Counted from the stretch's first letter, positions 52,289-61,512 are shown. The stretch is DNA of 64,000 nt from Novosphingobium guangzhouense (GCF_002896965.1 NZ_LYMM01000029.1:222741-286740); one strand, 5' to 3'. Notes: generated by a model not told the origin, from the sequence alone. A program made the numbers and translations.

Positions 52289-53899
52289 TTACAGGTTGAG
52301 GTCCGAAGGGCGCGCCTTGCGCAGCCATCCGGCAACCCACATGCGGGTCAGGGTCACGGCGGTGAACACCGAAGTGACGATACCGATCATCAGCACGACC
52401 GCGAAGCCGCGCACCGGGCCGGAGCCGAATGCGAACATCAGCAGCGCCGCGATCGAGTTGGTGATATTGGCGTCGAAGATCGCGCGGCTCGCTTCCTTGT
52501 AGCCCAGTTCCACCGACTGCACCACGCGGCGGCCCTTGGACCGTTCCTCGCGGATGCGTTCGTTGATGAGCACGTTGGCGTCCACCGCCGCACCCAGCGT
52601 CAGCACGAACCCGGCGATGCCCGGCAGCGTCAGCGTGGTGCCGAAGACCGCCATGACGCCCAGAATCATCAGGATGTTGATGAGCAGCGCGCAGATGCAG
52701 GCATAGATGCCGAAACGGCCGTAAGTAAGGATGATGAAGATCACCAGCGCAAGGGTGCCGACGGCCATGGCAACCGCGCCCTTGTGGATCGCGTCGGCGC
52801 CAAGGTCTGCACCGACAGTGCGCTCCTCTACGACCTTGAGGTCCACCGGCAGTGCACCGGAACGCAGCGCGATCGCCAGCTGCGTCGCCGACTTGGTCGT
52901 GAAGCTGCCGGAAATCTGGGCGCTGCCACCCATGATCGGTTCATTGATCGAAGGCGCCGACAGCACCTTGCCGTCGAGGATGATCGCAAAGCGCTTGCCG
53001 ACGTTGGTGCTGGTCAGCTGGGCAAACTTTTCGCCGCCCTGCTGGTTGAAGGTGATGTTCACCACCGCGCGATTGGTCTGCTGTTCGAAACCCTGCTTGG
53101 CGTTCGTCAGCTGATCACCGGTGATCCCGCCAAGGCGCTTGACGGCGATGACCGGGCTCTGTCCTTCAGCCATACCTTCTGCATAGGGCACGATCTCGTC
53201 GCCCGGAGGCGCGATGCCCTGTGCCAGATCGGCCTGCGAAGCCGTCTCGTCGACCATCTTGAATTCGAGCTTTGCCGTCTGGCCGAGCAGCGCCTTGAGC
53301 GCCGCCGGATCCTGCAGGCCCGGCACCTGCACGTCGATGCGAGTGCCGCCCAGACGACGAATGTCGGGTTCCTTGGTGCCCAGCGCGTCGATGCGCTTGC
53401 GCACGACTTCAACCGCAGTGTCCATCGCATTGCTGACTTCAAGGTCGATGCCCGCCGAAGTCGGCGCCAGCACGAACTGGTTGCCGTTGACGACCTGGAT
53501 GTCCCAGTCGCGCTGGCCGGTCAGCCCGGCGCCGTTGGTCAGCGGCAGCAGTGCTTCGCGCGCAGCGTCGACCTGGCTGGTGTCGCGCACGGTGAAGGTC
53601 AGGCGACCGCCCCGGCTCGACACGTCGCCGATGGCGATGCGCGGTTCGACCTGGCCCAGCTTGGTGCGGACCGATTCCTCCATGCCTTCCAGACGCTGCT
53701 GGATGACCTGGTTGCGATCCGCCTCCAGCAGCAGGCGCGAACCGCCCGCAAGGTCGAGGCCAAGGTTGACCTTGGGCGCAGGCACGCCTTCGGGCAGATG
53801 GACATTGGTGAAAGAAAGCAGCGTCGGCACCGAGAGCAGGCAGAGCACGAGCGCCAGCCCCCAGTACCAGACCTTCTTCCAGATCGAGAATTCAAGCAT
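52289..53899 (-). CDS. secD: Protein translocase subunit SecD
   Basis: 536 residues. The first helix (WGLALVLCLLSVPTLLSF) is followed by NLGLDLAGGSRLLLEADRNQ, a long periplasmic domain with RKRIDALGTKEPDIRRLGGT and the P1-head, and then five helices with LGADAIHKGAVAMAVGTLAL, GFVLTLGAAVDANVLINERI and FGSGPVRGFAVVLMIGIVTS. It uses proton motive force to pull the substrate on the periplasmic side. The usual yajC-secD-secF order is kept. Confidence 0.96.
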   Translation of the reverse strand: MLEFSIWKKVWYWGLALVLCLLSVPTLLSFTNVHLPEGVPAPKVNLGLDLAGGSRLLLEADRNQVIQQRLEGMEESVRTKLGQVEPRIAIGDVSSRGGRLTFTVRDTSQVDAAREALLPLTNGAGLTGQRDWDIQVVNGNQFVLAPTSAGIDLEVSNAMDTAVEVVRKRIDALGTKEPDIRRLGGTRIDVQVPGLQDPAALKALLGQTAKLEFKMVDETASQADLAQGIAPPGDEIVPYAEGMAEGQSPVIAVKRLGGITGDQLTNAKQGFEQQTNRAVVNITFNQQGGEKFAQLTSTNVGKRFAIILDGKVLSAPSINEPIMGGSAQISGSFTTKSATQLAIALRSGALPVDLKVVEERTVGADLGADAIHKGAVAMAVGTLALVIFIILTYGRFGIYACICALLINILMILGVMAVFGTTLTLPGIAGFVLTLGAAVDANVLINERIREERSKGRRVVQSVELGYKEASRAIFDANITNSIAALLMFAFGSGPVRGFAVVLMIGIVTSVFTAVTLTRMWVAGWLRKARPSDLNL

Positions 53900-53947
53900 C
53901 GCCTGTTCGCCTTGGAAAAGAAGCGTGGGTCAGTCGCCTGCCGGCGT

Positions 53948-54283
53948 TCAGTCGTTCGCGGGCTTGGAGCCGGCGGGCGGGATCACGTCCACGATGGTGG
54001 ACTTGAGCGCCTTCACCTTGACGCCTTGCGCCAGTTCGACCTCGACGTAGTTCTCGTCGGTCTTGACGATCTTGCCGATCAGGCCACCGCCCGTAAGCAC
54101 CTCGTCACCCTTCTTGAGCGCGGCAAGCTTGGCCTTCTGCTCTTTCTGCTGCTTCATCTGCGGGCGCAGGATGAGGAACCAGAAGATCGCGGCCATAGCC
54201 ACGAACGGCAGGTAAGTCATCCAGGCCGGCGGCGCACCGGCGGGTGCGGCTGCGGCAAGCTGGGCGAGGATCGAGGTCTGCAT
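53948..54283 (-). CDS. yajC: SecYEG accessory protein YajC
   Basis: 111 residues from ATG 54283. A single helix (YLPFVAMAAIFWFLILRPQM) is followed by the conserved KQQKEQKAKLAALKKGDEVL, TGGGLIGKIVKTDENYVEVE and ALKSTIVDVIPP. It associates with SecDF. The gene starts the yajC-secD-secF operon; 54284-54564 upstream is intergenic with no gene seen. Confidence 0.95.
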   Translation of the reverse strand: MQTSILAQLAAAAPAGAPPAWMTYLPFVAMAAIFWFLILRPQMKQQKEQKAKLAALKKGDEVLTGGGLIGKIVKTDENYVEVELAQGVKVKALKSTIVDVIPPAGSKPAND

Positions 54284-54564
54284 GGAAATGATGGGCCTTT
54301 TTCGTGTCGCGTACCGGACGGCGAATCGCGTGCCGGCCGGGCCTGCGCGCATGACGGTATGATCCGCAGCCTGCGCGCAGGCGGATGCGGGCGGTTAGCA
54401 ATAAAGCGAAGCGCTGGCAACGCGGCCTTCCCGCGCCTCCCCCACTGTCTGGGAGGCAGATAGGATGTGCAGCCCCTCGTTCAAGCGAGTGAACATTACG
54501 ATGAAAAACTATGCCAGAGGCGCTTGCGCATCCTGAAAGACCTGCCTATAGGCCGCGCTCCGGT

Positions 54565-54641
54565 CGGGACGTAGCGCAGCCTGGTAGCGCATCACACTGG
54601 GGGTGTGGGGGTCGGAGGTTCGAATCCTCTCGTCCCGACCA
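54565..54641 (+). tRNA. tRNA-Pro (anticodon GGG)
   Basis: 77 bases from CGGGACG to CGTCCCGACCA, with full acceptor pairing, D arm GCGCAGCCTGGTAGCGC, anticodon GGG in the loop, and T arm GGAGGTTCGAATCCTCT. CCA is encoded. Confidence 0.95.
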
Positions 54642-54649
54642 ATTAAAAA

Positions 54650-54686
54650 CGCCGTCTCCTGCATCGTGCGGGAGACGGCGTTTTTT
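54650..54686 (+). terminator. Terminator of tRNA-Pro(GGG)
   Basis: CGCCGTCTCC...GGAGACGGCG (54650-54680) is followed by six T (54681-54686), eight bases after the tRNA end. Confidence 0.92.
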
Positions 54687-54754
54687 GTTTCAGAGCGAAG
54701 CGTTCCTACCCCCCACCAAAAGACTCTGGCAGGGGTAGGTCGAAACCTGATACC

Positions 54755-55423
54755 TTACTTTGCGATTGAGGCCGAAGTCAGGACTGCAGCACCTGCCGCC
54801 GGAGCGGGTGCCACGGCTGGAATTGCAGCAGGAACCTCAATCACCTGCGGCATCACCGCCTGGAACGCGAGGTCTTCATCCAGGAATCCCTTTACCGCCG
54901 AGCCACTTGCAATGAAGGCGCTGGTCCCGGTCGTAAGGAAGCCCGCAATCGGAACAAAGGCGATCGCAGCCACTACACCGCCGGTCCCGGTCACGCCCTT
55001 GTCGTCAAAAGTACCCGACATACGCACATTGCGGCCGTTGAGGTTGAGCGAAACCACACGCGCCCCGATGTAACCGGACTTGCCCCACATGCCCTTGTTA
55101 CGAACTTCGGTGATTTCACCGACCGCCGGAGTACCCGAAGGAATCACCACAACACCGTTCTGCGTCACGTTTTCGGCGACTTCCATCTGGAAGCGCTGCC
55201 CCACGCGCAATTTCTTTTTCTTGGTAGTCAGTTCCTCGCGAGTGACGAGAGCGACAGCAAGCCCCGCACGCATGATATCTGATTGCGCTGCCGGCAGCGC
55301 AGCCGCGGCAGGCGCAGCAGCAACAGTCTGCACCGGAGCCAAAGGAGCGGCAGCGGTCTGCGCCGCGACAGGATGCGCGATCAGCGCCGCGCAAGGCAGC
55401 GCCAGCTTGTAGATAGTCTTCAT
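54755..55423 (-). CDS. Secreted protein with an Ala/Pro-rich tail, unknown
   Basis: 222 residues from ATG 55423 with GGGGGAC upstream. The signal peptide (KLALPCAALIAHPVAAQTAA) and an Ala/Pro-rich linker precede a domain with LTTKKKKLRVGQRFQMEVAE, VIPSGTPAVGEITEVRNKGM, GYIGARVVSLNLNGRNVRMS and GVVAAIAFVPIAGFLTTGTS. The central part resembles secreted domains that tune transport or wall functions, but I cannot name it. The region 55457-55628 beyond is promoter space for the two divergent genes. Confidence 0.75.
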   Translation of the reverse strand: MKTIYKLALPCAALIAHPVAAQTAAAPLAPVQTVAAAPAAAALPAAQSDIMRAGLAVALVTREELTTKKKKLRVGQRFQMEVAENVTQNGVVVIPSGTPAVGEITEVRNKGMWGKSGYIGARVVSLNLNGRNVRMSGTFDDKGVTGTGGVVAAIAFVPIAGFLTTGTSAFIASGSAVKGFLDEDLAFQAVMPQVIEVPAAIPAVAPAPAAGAAVLTSASIAK

Positions 55424-55628
55424 GGTAGTCCCCCGTTTGCAGCGAATCATTCGCATGCATGCTGGGAAATACTTCGAAGTCAGTTAGCCGGAAATAACCG
55501 GCAAAGTCTGCCTTACTATATTTTAATGTACGGTCGCGTTGCCTCGCATCCTGCGGGTTTCCATTTTCCTACATGAACCGTTATGGTTATATGATTGCGC
55601 GTCATTCCCGTTGGTAAGGACTCGCAAA

Positions 55629-56042
55629 ATGGCCCTCCTCGATTCTCTGCTTGGCCCCGTCACCCGTATCATCGACAAGGTCGTACCCGACCCCGAAGCA
55701 CGCGACCGGGCCAAGCTGGAACTGCTCAAGCTTGAGAATACGCAGGAACTCGAAATGCTGCAGGCAAGCCTTTCGGCCATTGTCGCAGAAGCGAACAGTG
55801 CTGATCCCTGGACCAGCCGCGCGCGACCGAGTTTCCTCTATGTAATGTACCTCGTGATCCTCTGGGCTCTGCCGATGGGGGTTGTCGCAGCATTCAACCC
55901 CGCGCTCGCAAAAGCGATCGGCAACGGAATGAACGGCTATCTGGCGGGAATCCCGGAGCCGCTCTACGCGCTCTTCGGCACCGGCTACCTAGGCTATTCT
56001 GCTATGCGCCAGTGGGGCAAGGCGCGCGGTTCGGATCGATAA
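55629..56042 (+). CDS. GTA-type 3TM holin family protein
   Basis: 137 residues from ATG 55629 (MALLDSLLGPVTRIIDKVVP). A helical amphipathic N-terminal segment (DRAKLELLKLENTQELEMLQ) leads into SADPWTSRARPSFLYVMYLV and two hydrophobic helices, ending YLGYSAMRQWGKARG. This is the pattern I know from the GTA_holin_3TM family, named from gene-transfer-agent release in Rhodobacter. No endolysin, capsid or terminase genes are adjacent. It may be a lone lysis gene or may have a different role. Confidence 0.78.
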   Translation: MALLDSLLGPVTRIIDKVVPDPEARDRAKLELLKLENTQELEMLQASLSAIVAEANSADPWTSRARPSFLYVMYLVILWALPMGVVAAFNPALAKAIGNGMNGYLAGIPEPLYALFGTGYLGYSAMRQWGKARGSDR

Positions 56043-56077
56043 GCGAAACGCTAACGCTTTTGCGCTAGGGTGCATTC

Positions 56078-56464
56078 ATGATCGCGTGCGCCCTCTTCAA
56101 TAACCCGCGCGGCAAGGCCCTGCTTGGCTTTGCCGCGCTACTCATGCTTGGCGGCTGTAACCCGGCCTCGGGACCGACGCCGACCGAAAGCGCCACACAG
56201 GACGCCGCCGCAGAAGCCAAGGCCCGTGCCAAGGCAGAGCGCGAAGCGAAGCTTGCGGCATTCTACGGCGGGGATGCCCCCGCAGAAGAGGACAAGGACG
56301 CCCTGCGCGACGAGAAGCCGGATACCCCTGCCCCGCGCCCGCCCGGCATCGCCACAAGCGCCCCGCAACCCCCTAGCCTGCCGCCACCCTCGATTTCCGG
56401 CGCTGCTGACGTGCCCCCGATGCGCCCGCCGGCGCCCGATCCCGGCATCGGAAAGGTTGAGTAA
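56078..56464 (+). CDS. Proline-rich lipoprotein, unknown
   Basis: 128 residues with a signal peptide and lipobox LMLGGC (LLGFAALLMLGGCNPASG). The mature part starts with charged Ala/Lys/Glu repeats (AEAKARAKAEREAKLAAFYG) and ends in a proline-rich tail. Located 35 bases after the holin-like gene. Unknown family. Confidence 0.72.
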   Translation: MIACALFNNPRGKALLGFAALLMLGGCNPASGPTPTESATQDAAAEAKARAKAEREAKLAAFYGGDAPAEEDKDALRDEKPDTPAPRPPGIATSAPQPPSLPPPSISGAADVPPMRPPAPDPGIGKVE

Positions 56465-56549
56465 AAACGCTGCGCTGACCGGGTTGCACCCTCCGCCCGG
56501 CCCGCTAAATCTCGCGCGCTACCGAAAAATGCAGGAGGTAATCACGCCC

Positions 56550-56987
56550 ATGACGGAAAAGCTGGTCTACGTGCTCAACGGCCCCAACCTCAACCGGCTG
56601 GGCAAGCGCGAGCCGGCGATCTACGGATCGCAGACCCTCGACGACATCGGTGCGATGCTGGAAGAACGCGGCAAGGCGCTGGGGATGAGCGTTCTCATGT
56701 TCCAGTCCAACCACGAAGGCGACCTTGTCGACTGGCTGCATGAGGCCGAGGATGCAGGCGTTCATGCGGTGCTGCTGAACGCGGGCGCTTATACGCATAC
56801 CTCGGTGGCGCTGCTCGACGCGATCCGATCAATCACCGCGCCGGTAATCGAAGTGCACCTTTCCAACCCCCACACGCGCGAGGAATTCCGGCACACGTCA
56901 TGGGTCGGCATGGCGGCCAAGGGCACCATCGCCGGGTTCGGCGGGCAGAGCTATATGCTGGCGCTGGAGGCCGCAGCCGGGCTTTGA
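56550..56987 (+). CDS. aroQ: 3-dehydroquinate dehydratase type II
   Basis: 145 residues from ATG 56550 (MTEKLVYVLNGPNLNRLGKR), with GGAGG 11 bases upstream. Landmarks are YGSQTLDDIGAML, MFQSNHEGDLVDWLHEAEDA, NAGAYTHTSVALLDAI and EVHLSNPHTREEFRHTS. The reversible dehydration of 3-dehydroquinate in the shikimate pathway uses these residues. It overlaps the opposite-strand gene at the 3' end by 37 bases. Confidence 0.96.
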   Translation: MTEKLVYVLNGPNLNRLGKREPAIYGSQTLDDIGAMLEERGKALGMSVLMFQSNHEGDLVDWLHEAEDAGVHAVLLNAGAYTHTSVALLDAIRSITAPVIEVHLSNPHTREEFRHTSWVGMAAKGTIAGFGGQSYMLALEAAAGL

Positions 56988-57523
56988 TGCCCGAACGGGT
57001 TGGGCGGAGCCGGGCAAGTCACGGGCTTGCCGGCATCGTCCAATACGGAAACGATGCGGCGCGCGGCCACTTCAGGTGCACGTTCCGACGCTCCCGCCTC
57101 ATAGGCATCCGGCAGCGCGACCAGGCAGATCTTCTTTTCCGCCAGGCTTAGCAACGCCCTGCGCACTTCATCGGCGGTAGCCTCCGCACGGAACCTGACC
57201 AGCAGGAATGGCGCGCTATCCGTCGGGCTATAGCCGCCAGAGTTCACGGTCATGTAGGGCCGCAGGTCATTCACCTGCCTGCCCGCCACGCGCCATCCGT
57301 TTATCGACGGATCGAAAATCGGCGCTGCGTTCAACTCCGCAGTGCCTGCCCGCACCGTAAGCGGGCCACCCATCGGGCCGTAATCGTTGGTATCCGCCAG
57401 CTTGAACAAGGGCTCGGCAGCTTTTTCCGAACCCGGCCAGAACCACCAGATGTTCGCCGCCACCAGCAATGCGGCCGCCGCGACAAGCAGCGGCGTGCGG
57501 CTTGACCGCCCCATCATCCGCAT
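56951..57523 (-). CDS. Membrane-anchored protein of unknown function
   Basis: 190 residues (MRMMGRSSRTPLLVAAAALL) with one N-terminal helix and a Trp-rich boundary (ANIWWFWPGS). The periplasmic domain has TNDYGPMGGPLTVRAGTAEL, FLLVRFRAEATADEVRRALL and ALPDAYEAGASERAPEVAAR; the C-terminus is proline/serine rich. No family recognised. Downstream of an Lrp regulator (10-base gap), likely one unit. Confidence 0.7.
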   Translation of the reverse strand: MRMMGRSSRTPLLVAAAALLVAANIWWFWPGSEKAAEPLFKLADTNDYGPMGGPLTVRAGTAELNAAPIFDPSINGWRVAGRQVNDLRPYMTVNSGGYSPTDSAPFLLVRFRAEATADEVRRALLSLAEKKICLVALPDAYEAGASERAPEVAARRIVSVLDDAGKPVTCPAPPNPFGHQSPAAASSASI

Positions 57524-57533
57524 TGCCTTACCC

Positions 57534-57998
57534 TCAGCCCAGCGGGACGCCCGGAGTGCTCTTGGCCGTACGGATCGTCAGCGAGGTCTTGACGCTGTCC
57601 ACGTTGGGCGCGGGCGTCAGCTTGCTGGTGAGGAATTCCTGGAAGCTTTGCAGGTCGCGGCTGACGATCTTCAGGATGAAGTCGATTTCGCCGTTGAGCA
57701 TGTGGCATTCGCGCACTTCAGGCAGGCCCTTCATGTGATCCTCGAAGGCACGAAGCGATTCCTCAGCCTGGCTTTTGAGGCTGACCAGCGCGAACACGGT
57801 GATGGTGAAGCCCAGTTTCGACGCGTCGAGGTCTGCGTGATAGCCCTGAATCACGCCGGCTTCTTCAAGGCTGCGCACCCGGCGCAGGCACGGCGGAGCA
57901 GTAAGTCCTACGCGCTGGGCAAGTTCGACGTTGGTGATCCGACCTTCCGCCTGCAGCTCTGCAAGCAGGCGGCGATCGATTTCATCGAGATTGATCAT
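57534..57998 (-). CDS. Lrp/AsnC family transcriptional regulator
   Basis: 154 residues starting MINLDEIDRRLLAELQAEGR. The helix-turn-helix is NVELAQRVGLTAPPCLRRVR, followed by SLEEAGVIQGYHADLDASKL. The RAM domain includes GLPEVRECHMLNGEIDFILK. This is a feast/famine-type regulator that binds amino acids and forms octameric rings on DNA. Divergent from the histidine-kinase-like gene across a 256-bp gap (57999-58254) that contains no other gene. Confidence 0.93.
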   Translation of the reverse strand: MINLDEIDRRLLAELQAEGRITNVELAQRVGLTAPPCLRRVRSLEEAGVIQGYHADLDASKLGFTITVFALVSLKSQAEESLRAFEDHMKGLPEVRECHMLNGEIDFILKIVSRDLQSFQEFLTSKLTPAPNVDSVKTSLTIRTAKSTPGVPLG

Positions 57999-58254
57999 TC
58001 AAATTCCCCGGGGGCAGGCGCGTCCCGCCTCGCCTTGTTGCAACATCCACATCGAAAACGCGAGCGCGCCGTAATATTATTAGGCCATAGCGTAATCGTC
58101 CCGCTTTGCAACGGCGGAAACTCGGCTCTTTCGATCTTCCGGCACTTTGCTACGAAAAAACGACCCGTTGTTTTCCTTATGGTAAACATCACCGGGCCAT
58201 AGGACCGAATCTGCCACGTAACCCGAGGTGCGATGGTTCGCGCCTGGAGATGGA

Positions 58255-60141
58255 ATGCATTTCGACGATCGCCTTGCCACGGTTCTGCGCCTGCCCACTT
58301 CGGGGGACGGGCTTGCGCGGATTCAGTTCAGGCAGCTCGTCGATATTCTCGGCCGTGCGCCAGACGTGCAGGAGCCGAGCGAAACCGTAGAGGCCGCCTT
58401 CACCCGGCTTGAGCAGCTCGGCCGCGATATTCCTGCTGCGGAGCGGGCTCGTCTCCTTCGCCAGCCCTTGCAGCCGATTACGAACCCGCGCCTGCTTTCC
58501 TGGCTGGCCAGGGCAGAACCGGATGTCGCCTGCGCGGGGATCGCAGCGGCGCGCCTGGATGATGACGCATGGCTGGCCCTGATCCCCCGGCTCCCCGTCC
58601 GCGCCCGAGGCATCCTGCGTCACCGCCGCGACTTGTCTGAGCGGGTCGAAGTCATGCTGGAAAGCCTTGGCGTCCACGATCGCGGCTTGCCGTCCGGACC
58701 TTCCGATCCGCTCCCGGAAGACCCCCTGCCCGACATGCCCGATGGCCGCTTCCAACGGTCTACCGGCAATATTGCAGTCGATCAGGACATGTCCGAGGAT
58801 GTGCTGGAACTGCTCGACATGGCGGACAACCCGCCGCCGCCTACCTCGCTTAGCGAGTGGGCGCGCGCGCGCGCAGCGCAACAGAAGGACATTCAGCACA
58901 AGATTGCGGCCGATGCTTCGGCGACAGCTCGGGAAGCGGGGATCGGCGCGATCGTGCGGCGCATCGAAGAATTCCGCAAAGCGCGAGAGGGCAAGGGTCC
59001 GCTTGAAGTCCGCTCCGATTCGCCCCGCCTCCCGCTTGGAGACACCACCTCACCCGCGCCGCAGCGGCTGGCCGTCGCCATAGATTTCACAACGAACGTA
59101 GAGGGCCGCGTGGATTGGGCCGACGGCCCCCATGCGCCCTCGATCGTCGGCCTCGCGCTCATCGCATCGGGCATCGCCTGCGACGGGCAAGCACCGGACG
59201 TCGCATACACCATGCAGCACCACCTGCCCTTGCGCGCCGCCCGTATCGTCGTTGAAGGCGCGCCCGCAGTCAGCGGGCCATGGCAGGTCGATGCCGCCGC
59301 GCGGTTCAGCCATGGCCGCTTCGCCGGATATTGTGGCCGCCTGCGCCGCGTGGCCCCGCCCGCAGAGGTGGCAGCATCGCCTCCCGCAGCCCGCCACGCC
59401 GAAGCCGATCGGATGCGCGAGGTCCTCCACGAATTGCGTACACCGGCAAACGCAATCCAGGTCGCTGCCGAAATCATCCAGCAGCAACTCTACGGTCCGG
59501 CTCCGCACGAATACCGTGCTCTGGCCGCCGCTATTGCCGGAGACTGCGCGCACATCCTTGCCGGATTCGAGGAGCTCGATCGACTGGTAAAACTCGAATC
59601 CGGTGCAATGACGCTTGAGGACGGCGAATGCGATCTGGCCCGCATCCTGACGCAAACTATCGTGCGGCTGCGTGCGTGGACCGAACCGCGCGGCAGCGGC
59701 TTCTCGATGGTCGCCGACCCAGCCGCCACAAGCCTGCCCGTGCACACCGCAAGGCCGGAAATAGAGCGGCTCGTCTGGCGGCTCTTCGCCGCACTGGCGG
59801 GCTCCACCGCTCCGGGTGAAATACTCGATCTGCAGTGGCACCAGCGGCCCGGCGCGCGCGGTATGATGACAGAACTAGTGGTTCAGCTGCCTTCCATTCT
59901 TGCCGAGCGTCCGCCCGAAGCGTTGTTCGACGCGGTAGCGGGCGAGCGAGGACAATCCCTTGCCGCCGGAATGTTCGGGATCGGCTTCACTCTGCGTCTG
60001 GCAGCGGCAGAGGCGGCAGCCACTGGAGGCACACTGCAGCGCGTCGCAAACCACCTTTGCCTGTCCCTGCCCGCCTTGACCGGGTCCACCGCGACCGGCA
60101 TGAACGCAAACGATAGCAATTCGGCAACTTTTTCGCAGTAA
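58255..60141 (+). CDS. Soluble histidine-kinase-like protein with a weak ATPase domain
   Basis: 628 residues from ATG 58255 (GGAG seven bases upstream). The first ~390 residues are an unrecognised, mostly helical region with no membrane helices; then comes a clear DHp box REVLHELRTPANAIQVAAEI with the phospho-histidine. The ATPase half is atypical: around the expected N box the sequence is RLVWRLFAALAGSTAPG without the usual N-x3-N pattern, while a G2-like GIGFTLRLAAAEAAATGG is retained. It may act as phosphotransfer protein or scaffold more than as a full kinase. No response regulator is adjacent. Confidence 0.8.
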   Translation: MHFDDRLATVLRLPTSGDGLARIQFRQLVDILGRAPDVQEPSETVEAAFTRLEQLGRDIPAAERARLLRQPLQPITNPRLLSWLARAEPDVACAGIAAARLDDDAWLALIPRLPVRARGILRHRRDLSERVEVMLESLGVHDRGLPSGPSDPLPEDPLPDMPDGRFQRSTGNIAVDQDMSEDVLELLDMADNPPPPTSLSEWARARAAQQKDIQHKIAADASATAREAGIGAIVRRIEEFRKAREGKGPLEVRSDSPRLPLGDTTSPAPQRLAVAIDFTTNVEGRVDWADGPHAPSIVGLALIASGIACDGQAPDVAYTMQHHLPLRAARIVVEGAPAVSGPWQVDAAARFSHGRFAGYCGRLRRVAPPAEVAASPPAARHAEADRMREVLHELRTPANAIQVAAEIIQQQLYGPAPHEYRALAAAIAGDCAHILAGFEELDRLVKLESGAMTLEDGECDLARILTQTIVRLRAWTEPRGSGFSMVADPAATSLPVHTARPEIERLVWRLFAALAGSTAPGEILDLQWHQRPGARGMMTELVVQLPSILAERPPEALFDAVAGERGQSLAAGMFGIGFTLRLAAAEAAATGGTLQRVANHLCLSLPALTGSTATGMNANDSNSATFSQ

Positions 60142-60181
60142 CCCCATCGGGAGCGCGACCCGCAGAGGGAATAAAGACTCC

Positions 60182-61183
60182 TTGCCAGCCCCAAACCTTC
60201 TGCAGCCCCCCGGCAAGCAGGCCTACGCCCAGTTCCGACCCGATTTCGGGCAGCGTTTCATCGTCACGGTCGACACGGAGGAAGAGTTCGACTGGTCGGC
60301 CCCGCTGGATCGCGACGCGCACAGCGTCGTCACTATTCCTGCTCTGCGCAAATTCCAGCAATTCTGCGAAAGTTTCGGCGTCATCCCGTCGTACCTCATA
60401 GACTGGCCGGTTGCGGACTGCTTGCACGCACCGGACGCGATCGGCGATGCCGTTTCCGCCGGGCGGGCAGAAGTCGGGGTGCAGTTGCACCCCTGGGTCA
60501 GCCCGCCATTTGCCGAGGACGTGAACGAGTATAACAGCTACGCGGGCAACCTCCCCTTCGAACTTGAGCGCGAAAAGCTGCTCAAACTGCAAAATCGCAT
60601 CGAAAGTGCATTCGGCGTGCCCCCTCGCAGCTACCGCGCCGGTCGTTACGGGCTCGGCCCGCGCACGGCGGAAATCCTCATGGAATGCGGGATCACCGTC
60701 GATACGTCAGTGCGGGCCCGCTTCGACTATAGCGGTACGGGCGGCCCAAATTACCGCGAACATCCGCTACGCCCGTATTGGGCGGATGCCGAACATCGCC
60801 TGCTCGAATTGCCCCTGACCACTGTTTACTGGGGGCCTCTGCGGCAAATGGGCAATGTGATCTACCCACACTTATGGCGCGCGCCCACCATGCGCGGCGT
60901 ACTGGCGCGTGCGGGGCTGCTGGAACGCATCCCCCTGACGCCTGAAGGCATCACCACCGAAGAAGCCCTGCGCGGCGTAGACATCGCCATCGACGAGGGA
61001 CTACCGGTGCTGGTCTTCTCCTTCCACAGCCCTTCTCTGGCGGCAGGGCACACGCCCTATGTCCGCAGCAAGGCGGATCTTGACGCCTTATATGACTGGT
61101 GGCGCACGCTGTTCGCCCATCTGGCCAAGCGCGGTATCAGGTCGACGAGCGTGGATGAAATCGTGAACAGTGTGCAAGGTTGA
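60182..61183 (+). CDS. Polysaccharide-deacetylase-fold protein (WalW-like)
   Basis: 333 residues from TTG 60182 (MPAPNLLQPPGKQAYAQFRP). The carbohydrate esterase core has the metal-site TVDTEEEFDWSAPLDRDAHS, then VQLHPWVSPPF and PRSYRAGRYGLGPRTAEILM. This subgroup commonly accompanies exopolysaccharide synthesis. It is 40 bases downstream of the kinase-like gene on the same strand and probably co-transcribed. Confidence 0.88.
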   Translation: MPAPNLLQPPGKQAYAQFRPDFGQRFIVTVDTEEEFDWSAPLDRDAHSVVTIPALRKFQQFCESFGVIPSYLIDWPVADCLHAPDAIGDAVSAGRAEVGVQLHPWVSPPFAEDVNEYNSYAGNLPFELEREKLLKLQNRIESAFGVPPRSYRAGRYGLGPRTAEILMECGITVDTSVRARFDYSGTGGPNYREHPLRPYWADAEHRLLELPLTTVYWGPLRQMGNVIYPHLWRAPTMRGVLARAGLLERIPLTPEGITTEEALRGVDIAIDEGLPVLVFSFHSPSLAAGHTPYVRSKADLDALYDWWRTLFAHLAKRGIRSTSVDEIVNSVQG

Positions 61184-61266
61184 CAGAACCCCGCTTGCGT
61201 CATGCGCATTGCCAAGCTAACGGGCTTGGCACCCGGCCATCGTCGATGGGGTCGGGTCCGGCAAGG

Positions 61267-61342
61267 GGGCCTGTAGCTCAGCGGTTAGAGCTGGCCGCTC
61301 ATAACGGCTAGGTCGCGGGTTCGAATCCTGCCGGGCCCACCA
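61267..61342 (+). tRNA. tRNA with CAT anticodon (Ile2 or elongator Met)
   Basis: 76 bases. The acceptor stem is GGGCCTG/CGGGCCC with one G:T, the anticodon loop CTCATAA gives anticodon CAT, and the T arm reads GCGGGTTCGAATCCTGC. CCA is encoded. The AGGTCGC variable region favours the lysidine-modified tRNA-Ile2, but elongator Met is possible. Confidence 0.92.
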
Positions 61343-61388
61343 TTCGCCGGATGTCACCCTTACGGTGGCAGCATCGACAACCCCAGGT

Positions 61389-61468
<80 letters not shown>

Positions 61469-61512
61469 CCCTTTTTCGCGGTGTTCCACTCGATGCCATA
61501 CCGGCTCGTGGC

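Noticed and set aside
51953..54463. 836-codon open frame on the plus strand opposite secF, secD and yajC
   Set aside because: It spans three well-recognised genes on the other strand, and its product is His/Arg/Gln-rich without any domain.
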